Shown here piece after piece: positions 11,210 to 23,200 of a stretch of DNA of 64,000 nt. This DNA is from Chalciporus piperatus (taxonomy: Eukaryota; Basidiomycota; Agaricomycetes; Boletales; Boletaceae), in NCBI GenBank assembly GCA_038093975.1, contig JBBPTG010000110.1, forward strand, positions 1 to 64,000, in the 5' to 3' direction. The first letter of the stretch is position 1. Every line of letters begins with the position of its first letter. Position numbers and translations under genes: made by a program. The notes under the pieces were generated by a model. The model did no database searches, was not told the DNA's origin, and worked only from the letters and a program-made list of their open reading frames with translations.

Positions 11210-12949
11210 ATGACAAACATCACGCCGACCGAGACTGGTTCCAGATCCATTGCGATTCCTGTGAGTGATGTCCACGTCGCAGAGAATTTCAGTCTCGTGA
11301 ACATATTTTAGTCCTCCTATTCGAGCTTGCTTCGTTCGAACTTCTGTCCTTCCGACGAACAGTCCACCGGCATCAAATCTCTCATCGAGACTCACGAAGA
11401 CCAGCTCTCCACCATCAGCGATGAAGTCGAGCGTCTCAAGAGATGTCTTTTCGAAATGGAGAGTCGGCGGGCTCAAACAGAGGAAGTTCTCGTGAAACTC
11501 CACGCGACGCTCGCACCGATCAAACGTCTACCTCCTGAGATCATGTCCGAGATCTTTGAGCGGTGTCTCGAGCCTCAAAACTCGGGCGTTTTCGTCGCAC
11601 TGAACGTCCGGTGCAGTGAAGCTCCATTGTTGCCTGGGCGCGTATGCACTGCCTGGCGCGCTATATCACGCACGACCCCACGTCTATGGCGCAATATCTA
11701 CGTGAACGTTTGTGAAGGACGTTACTCGGATGAACTACGCAAGGACGCGCTTCCCATTTTGAAGACATGGCTCGCACATTCCGGTGGTCTTCCACTGAAC
11801 CTCGTCGTTCTTTGCAAGACTGAACGTATTTTGCCTGGTCTCGTTGACTTGTTCGAGATCATCGCTGCCAACGCACCCAGGTGGAAGACAGTGCGAATCC
11901 GTCTGCTGAACTCCCCTGTCATATACAGGCTCGCCTCTCGCGCTCTCACCAAGTGCACGTCATTGTCGACTCTTGATATCACCGATGGTGGTCAGTACGC
12001 ATCCTTCTTTGGGAGTGGACAGGCAACCGGTCTAGAGGAGGTTGCGCAACCTCTCAGTTTCGATCTTCGTCGCGCGTCTCATCTTCGCCACCTTTCATTG
12101 TCCCTCGCTGGTCTTGCGATCCGGGACGTCCATATACCTTGGGCCTCTGTCACGCGCCTCTCGTTCATGCACGATGCTCGTTCTAGCTCGACGTCAATCA
12201 CAGATTACTTTCACGTCCTTCAGCAATGCACCTCGCTCAAGGAGTATGCTCTCACCATCGATACTGGGGCCCGCGATGCACCTCTCCAACCTCTCACACT
12301 TCCCAACCTCGAATATCTTATCATTCAGGTTCTTAGAGACGCCAACAACACCACTCAGATGGGTGACCTACTAGACGCTATCGATGCACCACGGCTTTCT
12401 TCCCTCGCGATCGAGGATTACTGTCCGCGGAGGGAAATGATCTTGTATCACAGCCAACTTAAAGCGTTCTTCCGAACTCACTCCCAGTCCATTCGACATC
12501 TCAAATTCACCACAACCTCCAAGTTCTTCGCATCCGAAGACTTGCTTTCTTTGGTTTCCGAGCTTCCAATGTTGAAGGAATTGGAGTATCTTCCAGACGA
12601 GGAATCATCTCCCAAACCTCTACTGGCGGCTTTGACGCCTCGCGTTGTGGGGGACTCCCTCGAATGCATACTCCCACTCCTGGAACGTTTCACCATGTAC
12701 TGGGACAGCACGGAGACGGTGTCGATGGTGGGGGACATGATCGAGAAGCGCCATGCCCTCACCGAAAGAGGGATCGCTCGGCTGAAACATCTCTCCTGCA
12801 AGCCCGTGAAGATTACCATCCAGCATGATTGCATGCCTGCGCATTTGCTAGTGGAGAACTTGGCTGCTCGCCTTGAGCCTCTTTGTCGGTGTGGGTTGGA
12901 GGTGGACTGGGCGGCGTATAGATATGATCTAGAGTTTCTTTACTGTTGA
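11210..12949 (+). CDS. F-box protein with a leucine-rich C-terminal half
   Basis: There are two exons, 11210-11260 and 11312-12949, joined by a 51-nt intron. The product of about 560 residues starts MTNITPTETGSR. A short coiled coil (DQLSTISDEVERLKRCLFEM) precedes a typical agaricomycete F-box-like domain, IKRLPPEIMSEIFERCL through WRAISRTTPRLWRNIYV. The remainder is leucine-rich with irregular repeats (HLRHLSLSLAGL, LPMLKELEYLP) and resembles the substrate-recognition region of such proteins. The expected role is as the adaptor of an SCF ubiquitin ligase; the target is unknown. The frame is intact and the coding sequence is GC-rich. This family is highly expanded in mushrooms. Confidence 0.85.
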
Positions 12950-14042
12950 ATGGTGGATTCAACTGACCTGTTGTATATATCTTTCTGTTGTTGTAAACTA
13001 GCTTCGAGTTTACACGATAATGTACATTCTGTCTGTTTGCTGTTATGAGTACGGACGTTGTAACTTGTCCACTGAGAGCAGACTAAGAGCGCGGACAGCG
13101 AGGGGTAGAAACCTTGTTGGCGTCAGACCGTGTGCAAAAATGCCCCGACGAAACAGCATGGCAGGAATGTCTGTGGTTAACGTCCCGATTCCGTGTAGCT
13201 GGCAGAGCCAGAGCTTAAGCTCTTCCTTCGCATCGCTAGGACCATATACTAGTCGTTTGATGCACTGGGAAATCTATGCGAACGCGTCAGTTCTGTATGG
13301 TACCGTATTTATAGTACTGTACAGCACGCTCGCTCCGCCGAACAGTACCTCCAAGCTGCAAATCCGCCCCATGTTGATGCGACACCAGAGGTAAGCACCC
13401 CAATGAGTCCGAACCAGCGATCAAACCAAGCGGAGAGGTGCTTGGGTGCCAAGGGATGAGGGATTATCGGTACTATGAGTGCGGTGGTGGGGCTCGGAAG
13501 CAGTCCGGGAAGAGAGGACGAGGCGTATCAGCCCCAGTGCTTGCATGTGTGCATGGCGAGCTACTTGAGGTTGAATCGCTGATACAATGAAACTGAAGAG
13601 ACTCGGATGCGATTTATCGTCATCCGGAAATGTTGGGAGAGACGAAGACTCAGACTTGAGTGTTCACTTGCCCAATCCGACGCGTGTTGGATAAATTCAA
13701 GTGGTCTATTCTTGACGGGGCGCAGCCTAAAGGTAAAGACGGAGCGTCAGTCGGAGTACAAGTTCAACGTTCAACTACCACTCTGCCACCTGGCACGGTA
13801 CTAGGCGGACCTTTGGTACCATCCTAGTACTTCGATGTTAAGTTATTCTAAGTTGATCAGCTTGTCAAGGCCCAGGAACGTTTTGCAGTATTTGCATCCA
13901 CAGGTGGACCCACTGACGCCCACAGAGCATGTGTTCACACAGTTCGAATCAACGCTCCGCTTTGAAGGTGTGTTTACCGGTCATTCAAACGTTCATCTCC
14001 TGTCCTTGACTCATTCCAACCGATGGGCCTAGGCGTGTGACT
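12950..14042. other. Intergenic, no supported gene
   Basis: This interval holds the 3' flank of the F-box gene and the upstream region of the WD40 gene. Only short, unrecognised open frames are present. Confidence 0.4.
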
Positions 14043-15509
14043 ATGGAGCCCCCGGCGCAGGAACGATCAGACGGCGATATCACGGTCGCACAGCCAACTT
14101 TCACCATAGCGGGTCATGAAGAATCGGTATATTGCATAGTATGCCTTGTTGGTGATCGAATCGCCACAGGCTCGGATGACAGGACCCTGCGGATATGGAA
14201 TTTGACGAGTGGCACCCAAGAGGGTACTTCAATAGCACACCAGGAGTTGTTTGGGTGTGCCGTGGCCACAAAAGATGGGCTAATCATTTCATCTAGGACT
14301 TGGGATAAATATCCCATGGTATGGAACGCGGACACACAGGAACCCATAGACCAATCATGGCCAATCGACTCGGAGGATCATGGTCCTATTTGGTCAATGG
14401 CTTTGTCCCCGAACGAAGAGCTTCTTGCGTGCTGTCACTGGAGAAAGATTGTCTTCTGGGAGATGACAGGGACGCTTCAAGTCAGAGGTCACATCCAACT
14501 CGGGTCTGATGAAAAGTTTGACGCGAAGTCGGCCCGTTTTTCTTCAGATGGGAAGAAGCTTGCAGTACTCAGTCGCAACGGCCCAGGAGGACTTGTGATC
14601 ATTGACGTGGAAGTTGGTCAATTGATCTTCGGACCACTCAAGGAACCAGTGAAAGCTTTTGAGATCAACGCTATTATTTGGTCACCCGACGGAGATCGGC
14701 TTTTCTGTGGGTGTAGAGATGGCTTAATCCGCTCCTGGGACCATAACACTGGGGAGACTGTAGGCGAACCATGGACAGGTCACCGCCGCATTGTGAACTG
14801 CTTGTGCTTGTCTCCTGATGGAAAATGGCTCGCAAGTGGTTCAGCTGACGAAACTGTTCGTTTTTGGAATGCGGAATCGGGCGAACCTCTTGGAGAACCA
14901 CTTCATCATGGAACATCTGTGCGGGCGGTCGCATTCTCCCATTCCGGAGAATTCATTGTATGCTCTGGTGGGGCCCCAGGGAAGATTTTAGTATGGCGCG
15001 TCCCGTGGTGGGATGATGAGGTATTACTCTCCGTTCACGTCAACGGTTCTGTTTCGTCCCTAACTAGTCCACTACAGGCCTTCCGTCATCCCCTCCTTGA
15101 TGTGCGTTTTTGACCCGCCCTGGCTGACATTTCTAACATACGATATGTGCAGGTTTCAGCCGTGATTTCACCCGATCGTCCGTCAAATATTCTTCATGAA
15201 TTTGACCTTGGTTTCCTCGACGTGAGTTTGGACGTTATGCATGTCTCTTACCAACATTTTCACCCTGCATTGGCGATTCTAGAGATCCGAACTACATCCA
15301 CGCCTTCCCCCTCGGGGCCGTCCAAGAGAAAATCTACCCAAGGATCCACCCCGAGTACATCGTTCCGTACGCTCTTGGAATTGGTGGTGGAAGATGATAC
15401 CACGGCTCGTTCACGACCGCCCACATTCGATCCTAATGGGATACGCAGAGCCTGCAAGTGGATCCCATTACTTTCTGATTCATTCCAGCCTGAAGTCTGT
15501 CTCAAATAG
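14043..15509 (+). CDS. WD40-repeat protein
   Basis: Exon 1 runs from ATG 14043 (MEPPAQERSDGD) to 15101. An intron at 15102-15152 follows, and exon 2 is open to the stop at 15507-15509. At least six WD40 blades are visible: FTIAGHEESVY with DRTLRIWNL, HGPIWSMALSPNEELLAC, KSARFSSDGKKLAV, INAIIWSPDGDRLFCG with LIRSWDHNTGE, RIVNCLCLSPDGKWLASGS with VRFWNAESGE, and VRAVAFSHSGEFIVCSG with KILVWRV. It should act as a beta-propeller scaffold; the partner is unknown. The Ser/Pro/Thr-rich tail in exon 2 is typical of the large agaricomycete WD40 family. The 3' end is uncertain because further splicing near 15240-15305 is possible and more open sequence continues to about 15884. Confidence 0.8.
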
Positions 15510-16212
15510 CGTGCCTTCGCCGCCCCAAGAAGTTCCGCGGATAGCAGTTCAGGCTCCGAGTCACCTCATCAGTCGGTGCCTACGTCTCCTACACACGATC
15601 CCAATGTCACCGTCGCCGTTGAGGATTACTCGGAGGAGAGCAGCGAGGGGGATACGGCCGATGCAGTCCCACCAGACGACTTAGAGGTTAGTCGAGTTGG
15701 ATGTTGTGGGCTATTCGCTCGTCGAAGGACCAGAGCTACTCCACAACAAAAAGTGGGTCCAGTGGAACATTCTGCACCTACTGCTCGCCCACTTGATACT
15801 GGCGTTTCCGTACCTACTGATCCATCTTCGCATCCGAGTCCTGCACCCCAGGACATCTTGGAACTTTCCGCTGTTATACGATGACCTCACTACAATCCTT
15901 CTTTATCCGTAACTTCCATTGTCCGATTCAGATATCGAGTGCCAGTAAGCATAGAATCATGATCAATTCTACCTGAGCGTAAACTTTGGGTGGCTTCAAC
16001 ACCAAATGGCTCTGTGACACAAGCACGCGTCTCGGCAATACGCGTGGCGCGTGGGCACGACGCGACTTGGATGTTCCTCACGATGCCCAGCATCACACCA
16101 ACTTGCCTTCAACCCCGTTTCCTAACGCGAGAGGCGGCACCAAAAGGTAGTTTGGATTCCTGTCAGTGTCATTGTGCAAGCCCATATCTTACACCGCAGA
16201 CATTGTACCACT
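15510..16212. other. Intergenic or alternative 3' exons of the WD40 gene
   Basis: A plus-strand open frame at 15576-15884 contains an acidic stretch (SEESSEGDTADAV) and CCGLFARRRTRA. This could be the tail of the WD40 protein after another splice. The 5' flank of the histone chaperone gene follows. Confidence 0.3.
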
Positions 16213-17757
16213 ATGGGGTCGACAACACCACTGTTGGACATCCTATCCGCCCATCTTCCTTCCAGGATCTCCTCAGCGGAGATATCGAGTTTAAACTCGT
16301 CCCAGACACGATCAACTGTCGAGACTTTGCTTACCTTCGCTGTCGGAGGCGAATGTCCAATGCGTATCAATGACGCGCGTCAAGATTGGTCTCTCAAACA
16401 ACCCGCAGCTATGAAAGCCCTGCAAGACTTTATTGGTCCGAAAGGCTCCAAGCGAGCTCGCGAAAGCGGAGAGACCAACGATTCCAGTTCAAAGAGACAA
16501 AAGACCACAGACACCGACGTAGACGACGGCCTACCCCTCTTCACTCTCCCTTCCATTTCCACAACGTCGCCTGTCAGAAAGAAGGTCGACATTACGATGC
16601 ACGAATGTTCCCTCCGATTTATCAACACTTCAACTCGTGCCGTAGAAGCGTCCATTCCCATCGCATCCATCTCACGTGCATTCCTATTACCTACCCGCGG
16701 CAAAACAAAGGGACACTGGACTGTGGTTTTGTTGCCGACAGACGTCCCCGACAAGGGTAAAGCTCTAGCTCCATCCTCCCAACAGGTCATCTTTGGACTA
16801 GACGCCCTGAGCGCCGCAAAATTCGAAACGACGTCATATTCCTCTGGTACCTCGACACCTACGTCGACGACAACCATCGCTAAAGGCGAGGAAACCGTGG
16901 CGTCCGTTCGCAAACTCCTTTCATACCTCCCAGTCCCGCTTCTCGAACCCTCGGCGACTGTTTTCCGCAGTGCTTGCGCTACGTCCAAGTCGGGAAACGG
17001 TGCGGCAGGCGTGGATGCCCATCTAGGTGCAAAGTCGGGCACTCTGTGGTTCTTCGACTCGGGAATACTGTGGGGGGAGAATAAGCCTTGCGAGTTCTGG
17101 GCTGCTTCCGACTTGGTGTCCAAGGACGGGGTACGGCTTATCAGCGCGACCGGACGGACATGTTCCGTGATTTTGAGTCGGAGGGGCGTAGAGTCGAAAG
17201 ACGTGAATAGTGGTGAAGATGGCGAGGCCGAGGGTGAGGAGGGTGAGGAGATAACGGAAACCGAGTTCAACGCGATCGATGGGCGAGAGCAAGATCCTAT
17301 CTACGCATGGGCAAGACATCGGAAACATCTTTTCGGAAAGACCTCAGCGTCACACTCCTCCGCGTCAGATCCCAATCAGACAACAGGCAGCGGCAAGGAG
17401 ACGACTACCAAAGGCCCACTCGGGAACGTTACGGCCAAGGGAGCTGCATGGGATGACTCAGATTCTGACGATGAAGACTTTGATTCTGAAGATCTCGACT
17501 CCGGCGGCTCGGATTCGGGCGATAGCGAGGGTGGTGGCGGCAGTGACGACGAGAATGGTAGTGGGAGTGAAGGTGCCGCGGAGAGTAGCGACGGACAGTC
17601 CGAAGCGGAAGAACTCCTGGAAGCCCATCATCCTCTACTGCGGCCCGGTGCCATGCCACGTATATCGAAAGCTGCTATCGACGCCGTGGTGGATATGGTC
17701 CGTGACGACGTAATGGGCGGCGATGCAAGTGATGAAGAGGACGAACTAGACGAATGA
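16213..17757 (+). CDS. Probable histone chaperone, Rtt106-like PH domains
   Basis: The gene starts at ATG 16213 (MGSTTPLLDILSAHLP), giving about 514 residues in one exon. An upstream in-frame GTG is ignored because the sequence before 16213 looks like an intron end. The N-terminal helix region is followed by a Lys-rich segment (GSKRARESGE...SSKRQK), a double PH-type Rtt106-like core (KVDITMHECSLRFINTST, PIASISRAFLLPT, GHWTVVLLPT, then GTLWFFDSGILWGENKPCEF), and a very acidic C-terminus rich in Asp, Glu, Ser and Gly. Family knowledge: such proteins bind H3-H4 and act in replication-coupled nucleosome assembly and silencing in the nucleus. The acidic tail fits a histone-binding role. The gene is intact and single-copy here. 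Confidence 0.78.
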   Translation: MGSTTPLLDILSAHLPSRISSAEISSLNSSQTRSTVETLLTFAVGGECPMRINDARQDWSLKQPAAMKALQDFIGPKGSKRARESGETNDSSSKRQKTTDTDVDDGLPLFTLPSISTTSPVRKKVDITMHECSLRFINTSTRAVEASIPIASISRAFLLPTRGKTKGHWTVVLLPTDVPDKGKALAPSSQQVIFGLDALSAAKFETTSYSSGTSTPTSTTTIAKGEETVASVRKLLSYLPVPLLEPSATVFRSACATSKSGNGAAGVDAHLGAKSGTLWFFDSGILWGENKPCEFWAASDLVSKDGVRLISATGRTCSVILSRRGVESKDVNSGEDGEAEGEEGEEITETEFNAIDGREQDPIYAWARHRKHLFGKTSASHSSASDPNQTTGSGKETTTKGPLGNVTAKGAAWDDSDSDDEDFDSEDLDSGGSDSGDSEGGGGSDDENGSGSEGAAESSDGQSEAEELLEAHHPLLRPGAMPRISKAAIDAVVDMVRDDVMGGDASDEEDELDE

Positions 17758-18059
17758 TCTACTCTTTCACGCTCACGTTATCACGACTCGCGTATATCTC
17801 GTTCGCATATCTTCGAGGGCTACACTTTGTCCAATCGCACGATCGACGCTTTTTAACGACACGGATTTGTACTGTATACATGAAACTCTGGTAGCCTCTG
17901 ATGGGCAACAAACTGAAGTGACGACTGTTGAGTTTCAATTTCCAACAGGGCACCTTGTGCGCGGAGCGAGCGGTCGTGGACATTGGTAGGACAGCAGCAT
18001 TCAAGTTCGGTCAACGCTGAGTCGCTGACTGCTTCGAATTCAATTTGGTGCGAATCAGA
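17758..18059. other. 3' flank, no supported gene
   Basis: A minus-strand open frame (17853-18257) overlaps the duplicated promoter segment below. Apart from the copied exon 1, no family can be recognised in it. Confidence 0.3.
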
Positions 18060-18274
18060 TAACTCACCCGAGACATGTAGAGGAGACGGGGACATGATGG
18101 GCCTCCGCGATACGGAGTAGTCAGTCAGGGATACCTTTATGGGAAATTCAGCTGCCTCGAGGTGTATTCCATGACCGGGCGCAACCGAACAGCGGCGAGC
18201 ATTACCATTGGGACGACATGCTACAGCATTCTTTGACAAAATGGAAAGTGGACCCACGAAGTGTCAGCCAAGCC
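18060..18274 (-). pseudogene. Duplicated promoter and exon 1 of the GTPase gene at 23816-26366
   Basis: This segment matches 26327-26612 in direct orientation, including the minus-strand exon 1 peptide MSPSPLHVSG (MSPSSPLRVSG in the intact copy) and its splice donor. It also matches a perfectly conserved 40-50 base block around GCTACAGCATTCTTTGACA. The rest of the gene does not follow it, so it is an orphan fragment. Confidence 0.65.
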
Positions 18275-18289
18275 TTCTGTTCCTCAAAA

Positions 18290-19367
18290 TCACCTTCCTG
18301 ACTGGTATGGTGCATCACCATGACATTGCCTTGTTCACCAACCTTATATCACCAATCTCTGCCTCTGCCGTCGGACGACCAACTAGCTTCCTGGCTCGTT
18401 CCAGGCTGGCAAAGAAGGTGCTTAGGGGCCGATGGCGGAGAGACAGTGGTGTCATGGTGGCTATCTTTCATTTGCAGCACTGTATACACAATGTGAATCG
18501 ATTGAATTGACTCCAGATCACGTTGGCCGAGTAGCACTGTCTATCAGAGGCTAAATAAGTCAACGCATGGAAAGCACTCCGCTGTTACATGCACATGTAG
18601 GTACAGCCTACAGGATTGGGTACATGCAGCAGCACGTTTGGGCAAGTTATATCTGTCGCATGGGAGGGGCTTACGTCTGCTATAACCTTGGAAGCACCTA
18701 TGCCTGAGCGACTTCGTCAGGAATTTCATTCACGACCAAGATTCAAGAAGGACTTCTTGGACATTCGTGGGAAGATAAAGGAACAGAGAGCCGTGACAGA
18801 TTCACCGTCGCCGTCTTAGTTCGAGTTTCTTTTATATTGTTGAAATGATTACCCGCGGCGACCACCTCAGCATTTACCCCTGAAAGGTGACCGAGTACCA
18901 TTTCTTGTCGCCGAGTCACTTCACCCCGCGCTTGGTCGAGGGGGACGGAGACTTCTCCGTGCTCGCTGTAGGAGTGGGCACCATTAAGTTGACTGTCGTA
19001 AAGAGCTCTTGGCACAATTTTCGGACTTATCTGCAAACAGGTCATCTCACCATCCGAGTCCGCGGAATCCACTTTGATAGGTGCGACCAGACACTCGCCG
19101 GTGTTGAATCCACGACCAGCTCCAGACCCGCGTTGGCCCTTACTCGAAGGTGTGGTGTTGTTCGTGGGCTCTTTGACGGGTGCTGGTCACGGTGGGAGCG
19201 AAGAAGACGTGACAGAGGTGAGACTCTGCTTGACCTACTGGTTGGCCGTTTGTCCTGACGGAGAGGTGCAACACTATCAGTCTGGTCATTCGGGATGGTT
19301 GTGAGTGTTGAACAGATAGATCGAGAAAGGCACCTTCAGCCTGAACACAGAGACTCAGCCAAGATCG
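18290..19367. other. About 1.1 kb absent from the paralogous segment
   Basis: In the copy at 26327-27020 the two flanking blocks are adjacent. Here they are separated by this stretch. It has no clear terminal repeats and no gene I can support. It may be an insertion or sequence lost from the other copy. Confidence 0.45.
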
Positions 19368-19800
19368 AGTGTTCCAGGATTGTCATAAGACCGCCCCACT
19401 ATGTGTTTACGGCTCTTAGAGGCCTCAGTGAATTGGAAAACTTGTAGACAGACTCATCCAAGGGTCCCAAATCCGCACCGAGGTAATCGTCTTAGCAGAG
19501 AGAAGTATGCATTGGAGTTACCGCAAACTCGAGAAGCCTCCTGCGGCAGAAACATGAGTATGAACGCTAATCAGAGACGGACTGCTTACCAGGGGCGCAC
19601 AATGAACACCACAACGCGCATTGGCTGTCCTTCAGAAGAGCAGTCGTAGAACGTTGAAATACTCTGTCGATTTCATGTAGAGCCCGTCTCGACCCTTGCC
19701 TGTGCGATTCGACGCAATGAGCCATCTCCTGTAGACCATCCTGGGGTGTGCGATGGGTAGTCTTTCGAGTCGAATCTGAATGTCGGAAACAATCGAACTG
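19368..19800 (-). pseudogene. Duplicated coding fragment paralogous to 26618-27020
   Basis: This is roughly 85 percent similar by eye to 26618-27020. On the minus strand both copies read SDIQIRLERLP and then HPRM. It appears to be part of a gene of unknown function adjacent to the GTPase promoter. Frames are not continuous in either copy. Confidence 0.5.
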
Positions 19801-20229
19801 GTTGTTTGGGCTAGCTGTGCGGATCGTAGCGTATAGGCGACAAATCGGGCTGGGGAGGAAATGGTCTGAGGGGATGGGGCAGATCGATCATGGCTGACGC
19901 GGACGTTTGCCAACCTGTGACGTTGTAGCTCCGCATGTGCGTCCGCGACTCCGCGTTGTGCAAGGCAAGGCGGTCGGCACTTACACGTAAGTTACTCAAC
20001 TACGGAAAGTACGCAATGTCAGTAAACATAGAGAGCACAATTGGAAAGCACCTACGAGGATAAGGTTCTCAGTTCAATGGTATCTCCAGCCTGAGGTTAC
20101 CGCCAAAGAGGCGCTCGCCGTGAGAGCTTGATCAATCCCGTGCGACACCTGTGCCCAGGGCTTCTTTCCGCCCCCGTCCCATCCAGACTAGTACCATCAG
20201 GCAGGATTACAGCACTCAACCATTCACCA

Positions 20230-23200
20230 ATGTCATTCACCATGATCGGGAACATCGAGTTGGAAAGGACTAGGCGGAAGTTCGAGCGATTCCGCGTCCT
20301 CGTTATTGGGCGCGCCAATGCTGGAAAAACCACACTACTCCAGAGGATCTGCAGGACGACCGAGGCCCCGATTGTTCACGATGGCAACGGTAGCAAGGTC
20401 ACTTGATATCCGTCGTCGCTAAGCATAAGAGGGATATTAATCAATCGCCATAGATCAATCTCGATCTGAAAGGAACTCAGGATGTGTGTATTTTTGTGAT
20501 TCCTCCCCTATCTGCTTGACAACCTACAACAGCGCGGCGAGCATGACATTGAGCACGAGATTTCTTTCGAAAGCAACGACCGCTTTGTTTTTCACGATTC
20601 CCGTGGATTTGAAGCAGGTCGAGCGGATGAGCTTCACAAAGTCCAGTCATTCATCAACCAGCGTGCAAAGACTGTGCAACTCTTAGACCGACTTCATGTG
20701 ATATGGTTTATCTGTGTCTATTGATTATTGGATGGATTTCTGATGTCTTGCTATAGGTATTGCATTCCAATGAGTGATGTACGGCCCTTCACTGCTGCAG
20801 AAGAAGTCTTTTTCTCAGAGTGTGGCACAGGAGAGGGTAAGCTACTTGACTTGTCTATTCATTGTCTAACTCGATTATCAGTGCCTGTCATTGTGATTTT
20901 CACCAAGTTTGATGCATTGCATATAATTGCATTTGGTGAACTTCAGGAACAAGGGAAGGGCCTTCAAGAGGCTGTTGCAGAGGCTTCTCAGCATGCAAAC
21001 AAAATATTTCAGGACAACAAATACTTGAATTGGTTGGCTGCAACCAAGTTTCCACCAAAGGGCCATGTCTGTCTTACAAGTGAGTAGCAATGGATTCATC
21101 ATAAGCCTGAATTGGCTGACTAGTATGGGGATGAAGACATGGAAAGAGAAGAGGCTGATTGTACTCACCTAATTTGGTCTACTGCTGCAGCATTGGATGA
21201 TGAAGTATTAGAGTCCTTGCTTGCATCGGCTCAATGCCACAACCTGGAGATGTGTATTACCTATGCAATCAAGAGGTAAGGTGCTTTGAAGGAACATACT
21301 AGTTGACAATAAGTTGAACTTATCCAGGACCTTGAGAAAATATCTAACAAAGGCTGCAGAATCAAACAAGTATCTGGGGCTAGAAGAGAGTTGGGAACTG
21401 CAGCGTCAATTCGCTAGTTGGTTTCCACATATATATGTAAGTCCAATAAATATGAGAGAATTGAGGGAATATTGATAGAAGTTAGGTAAGCAACAAATGT
21501 TCAATTGAACATATGGATATTTCTACTCACAGATTCCATTGCATGTGTCCTGACAGATCGTAAGTTGATGTGATGGTGTCTTTGGATGCATGCTTACTCT
21601 GATCCCATTGCTTGTGTGCTGACAGGATGTAAGCTGATGCCTAATGGCTCTGAATTCATCATTACTCTGATTCTATTGCTTGTGTTGTGACAGAATGTAA
21701 GTTGATGTGATGTTGTTTCTGAATCAATTCTCATTCCAATTCTGTTGCTTGCATCCCAACAGCTTGTAAGTTAATGGTGATGATGTCTCTGAGTTATGCT
21801 CACCCTGATTTCCTTCCTTGTGTCCTGACAGTTTGTAAGTTGATATGATGGTATCTCTGGATGCATGCTCACTCTGAGCTCATTGCTTGTGATTGAACAG
21901 CGAGTAAGTTAATATGATGGTATCTCTGTATGCATGCTCACTTTGATCTCATTGTTTGTGTGCTGATAGGATGTAAGTTAATATAATGGTATTTTTATAT
22001 CCATTCCCACTCTGATCTCACTGCTTGTGTTCTTACAGAATGTAAGTTGATGTGATTGTGTTCCTGTGACCATGTTCACTTTGATCACATTGCCTATGTT
22101 CTGGCAGGATGTAAGTTGATGTGATTGTGTTTCTGTATCCATGCTCACTCTGATTTCAATGCTTGTATGCTGACAGGATGTAAGTTGATGTGATGGTGTT
22201 CTTGAATCCATGCTCACTTTGACCCCATTGCTTGTGTCTGGATAGTGTGTAAGTTGATGTGATGGTATCTATGAATTCATGCTCACTCTGATATCATTCC
22301 TTATGTGCTGACAGTCTGTAGGTTGATCTGATTTTGTCTCTGTATCCATGCTCATTCTGATCCCAATGTTTTTGTCCTCACAGGATGTATGTTGATGTCA
22401 TCATGGCTCTGGATTCATGCTCACTCTGATCCTATTGCTTGTGTCCTGACAGATTGTAAGTTGATGCCATGGTGTCTTTGGATTGATTCTCACTCCAATC
22501 CTGTTGCTTGTCTAACAGTCTGTAAGATGATGTGATGATATCTCTGGATCTATGCTTACTTTGATCTCATTGCTTATGTCTGGACAGTGTGTAAGTTGAT
22601 GTGATGTTATTCATGAATGCATGCTCACTCTGATCATATTCCTTGTATGCTAACAGGAAGTAAGTTAATCTGATGGTGTCTCTGGGCATGTGCTCACTCT
22701 GATCATATTCCTTGTGTGCTGACAGCAAGTAAGTTGATTTGATGGTGTCTCTGGATGTGTGCCTGCTCTGATTACATTGCTTGTATACTAATTTGCTTTT
22801 TTGCAATCTAGTTGGTGAACTCACTTTCTCTCTTTCATTTTCTGTAAACTTTAATCATCTTTTTTCTAGGAGGTAAGCTTATTTTCTGTAGTTTGTTGTA
22901 TTTTTTTGATGAAAATTTTCAATTATTTTCTGTAGCTTTCATACCTTCGTGGACCTCAAGCTCGAAGGCCTCTTCACACAATGGTTGGTCTATCTACTCA
23001 CCAATCATTTAAACCTTTCACTGTTTTCAGTTCCGGACTTCTTCTGTAAAGGAACAGATTGTCTTTGTTGCCTCCTGTAAGTCACATGTTTCATATTTAC
23101 TGTTTTCAAGTCATAGCTATTCACTTGATTTAGCATGCTTGCTTGTATATCAGCATTCCTATTATGCTTGGTATAACAAAACATCTGGCAATCATCTCAA

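Noticed and set aside
16380..17270. Minus-strand 296-codon open frame
   Set aside because: It is antisense to the Rtt106-like gene, has no family features, and is explained by GC-rich codon usage.
21978..22824. Minus-strand open frames with a 23-residue repeat through the intron array
   Set aside because: The 69-bp period automatically yields 23-codon repeats. These frames break at the 63- and 65-nt units, lack flanking exons, and ignore the perfectly kept plus-strand splice sites.
21486..22935. CRISPR-like repeat array
   Set aside because: The repeats are long and divergent, the variable part is only 3 nt, and the region lies in a spliced eukaryotic gene.
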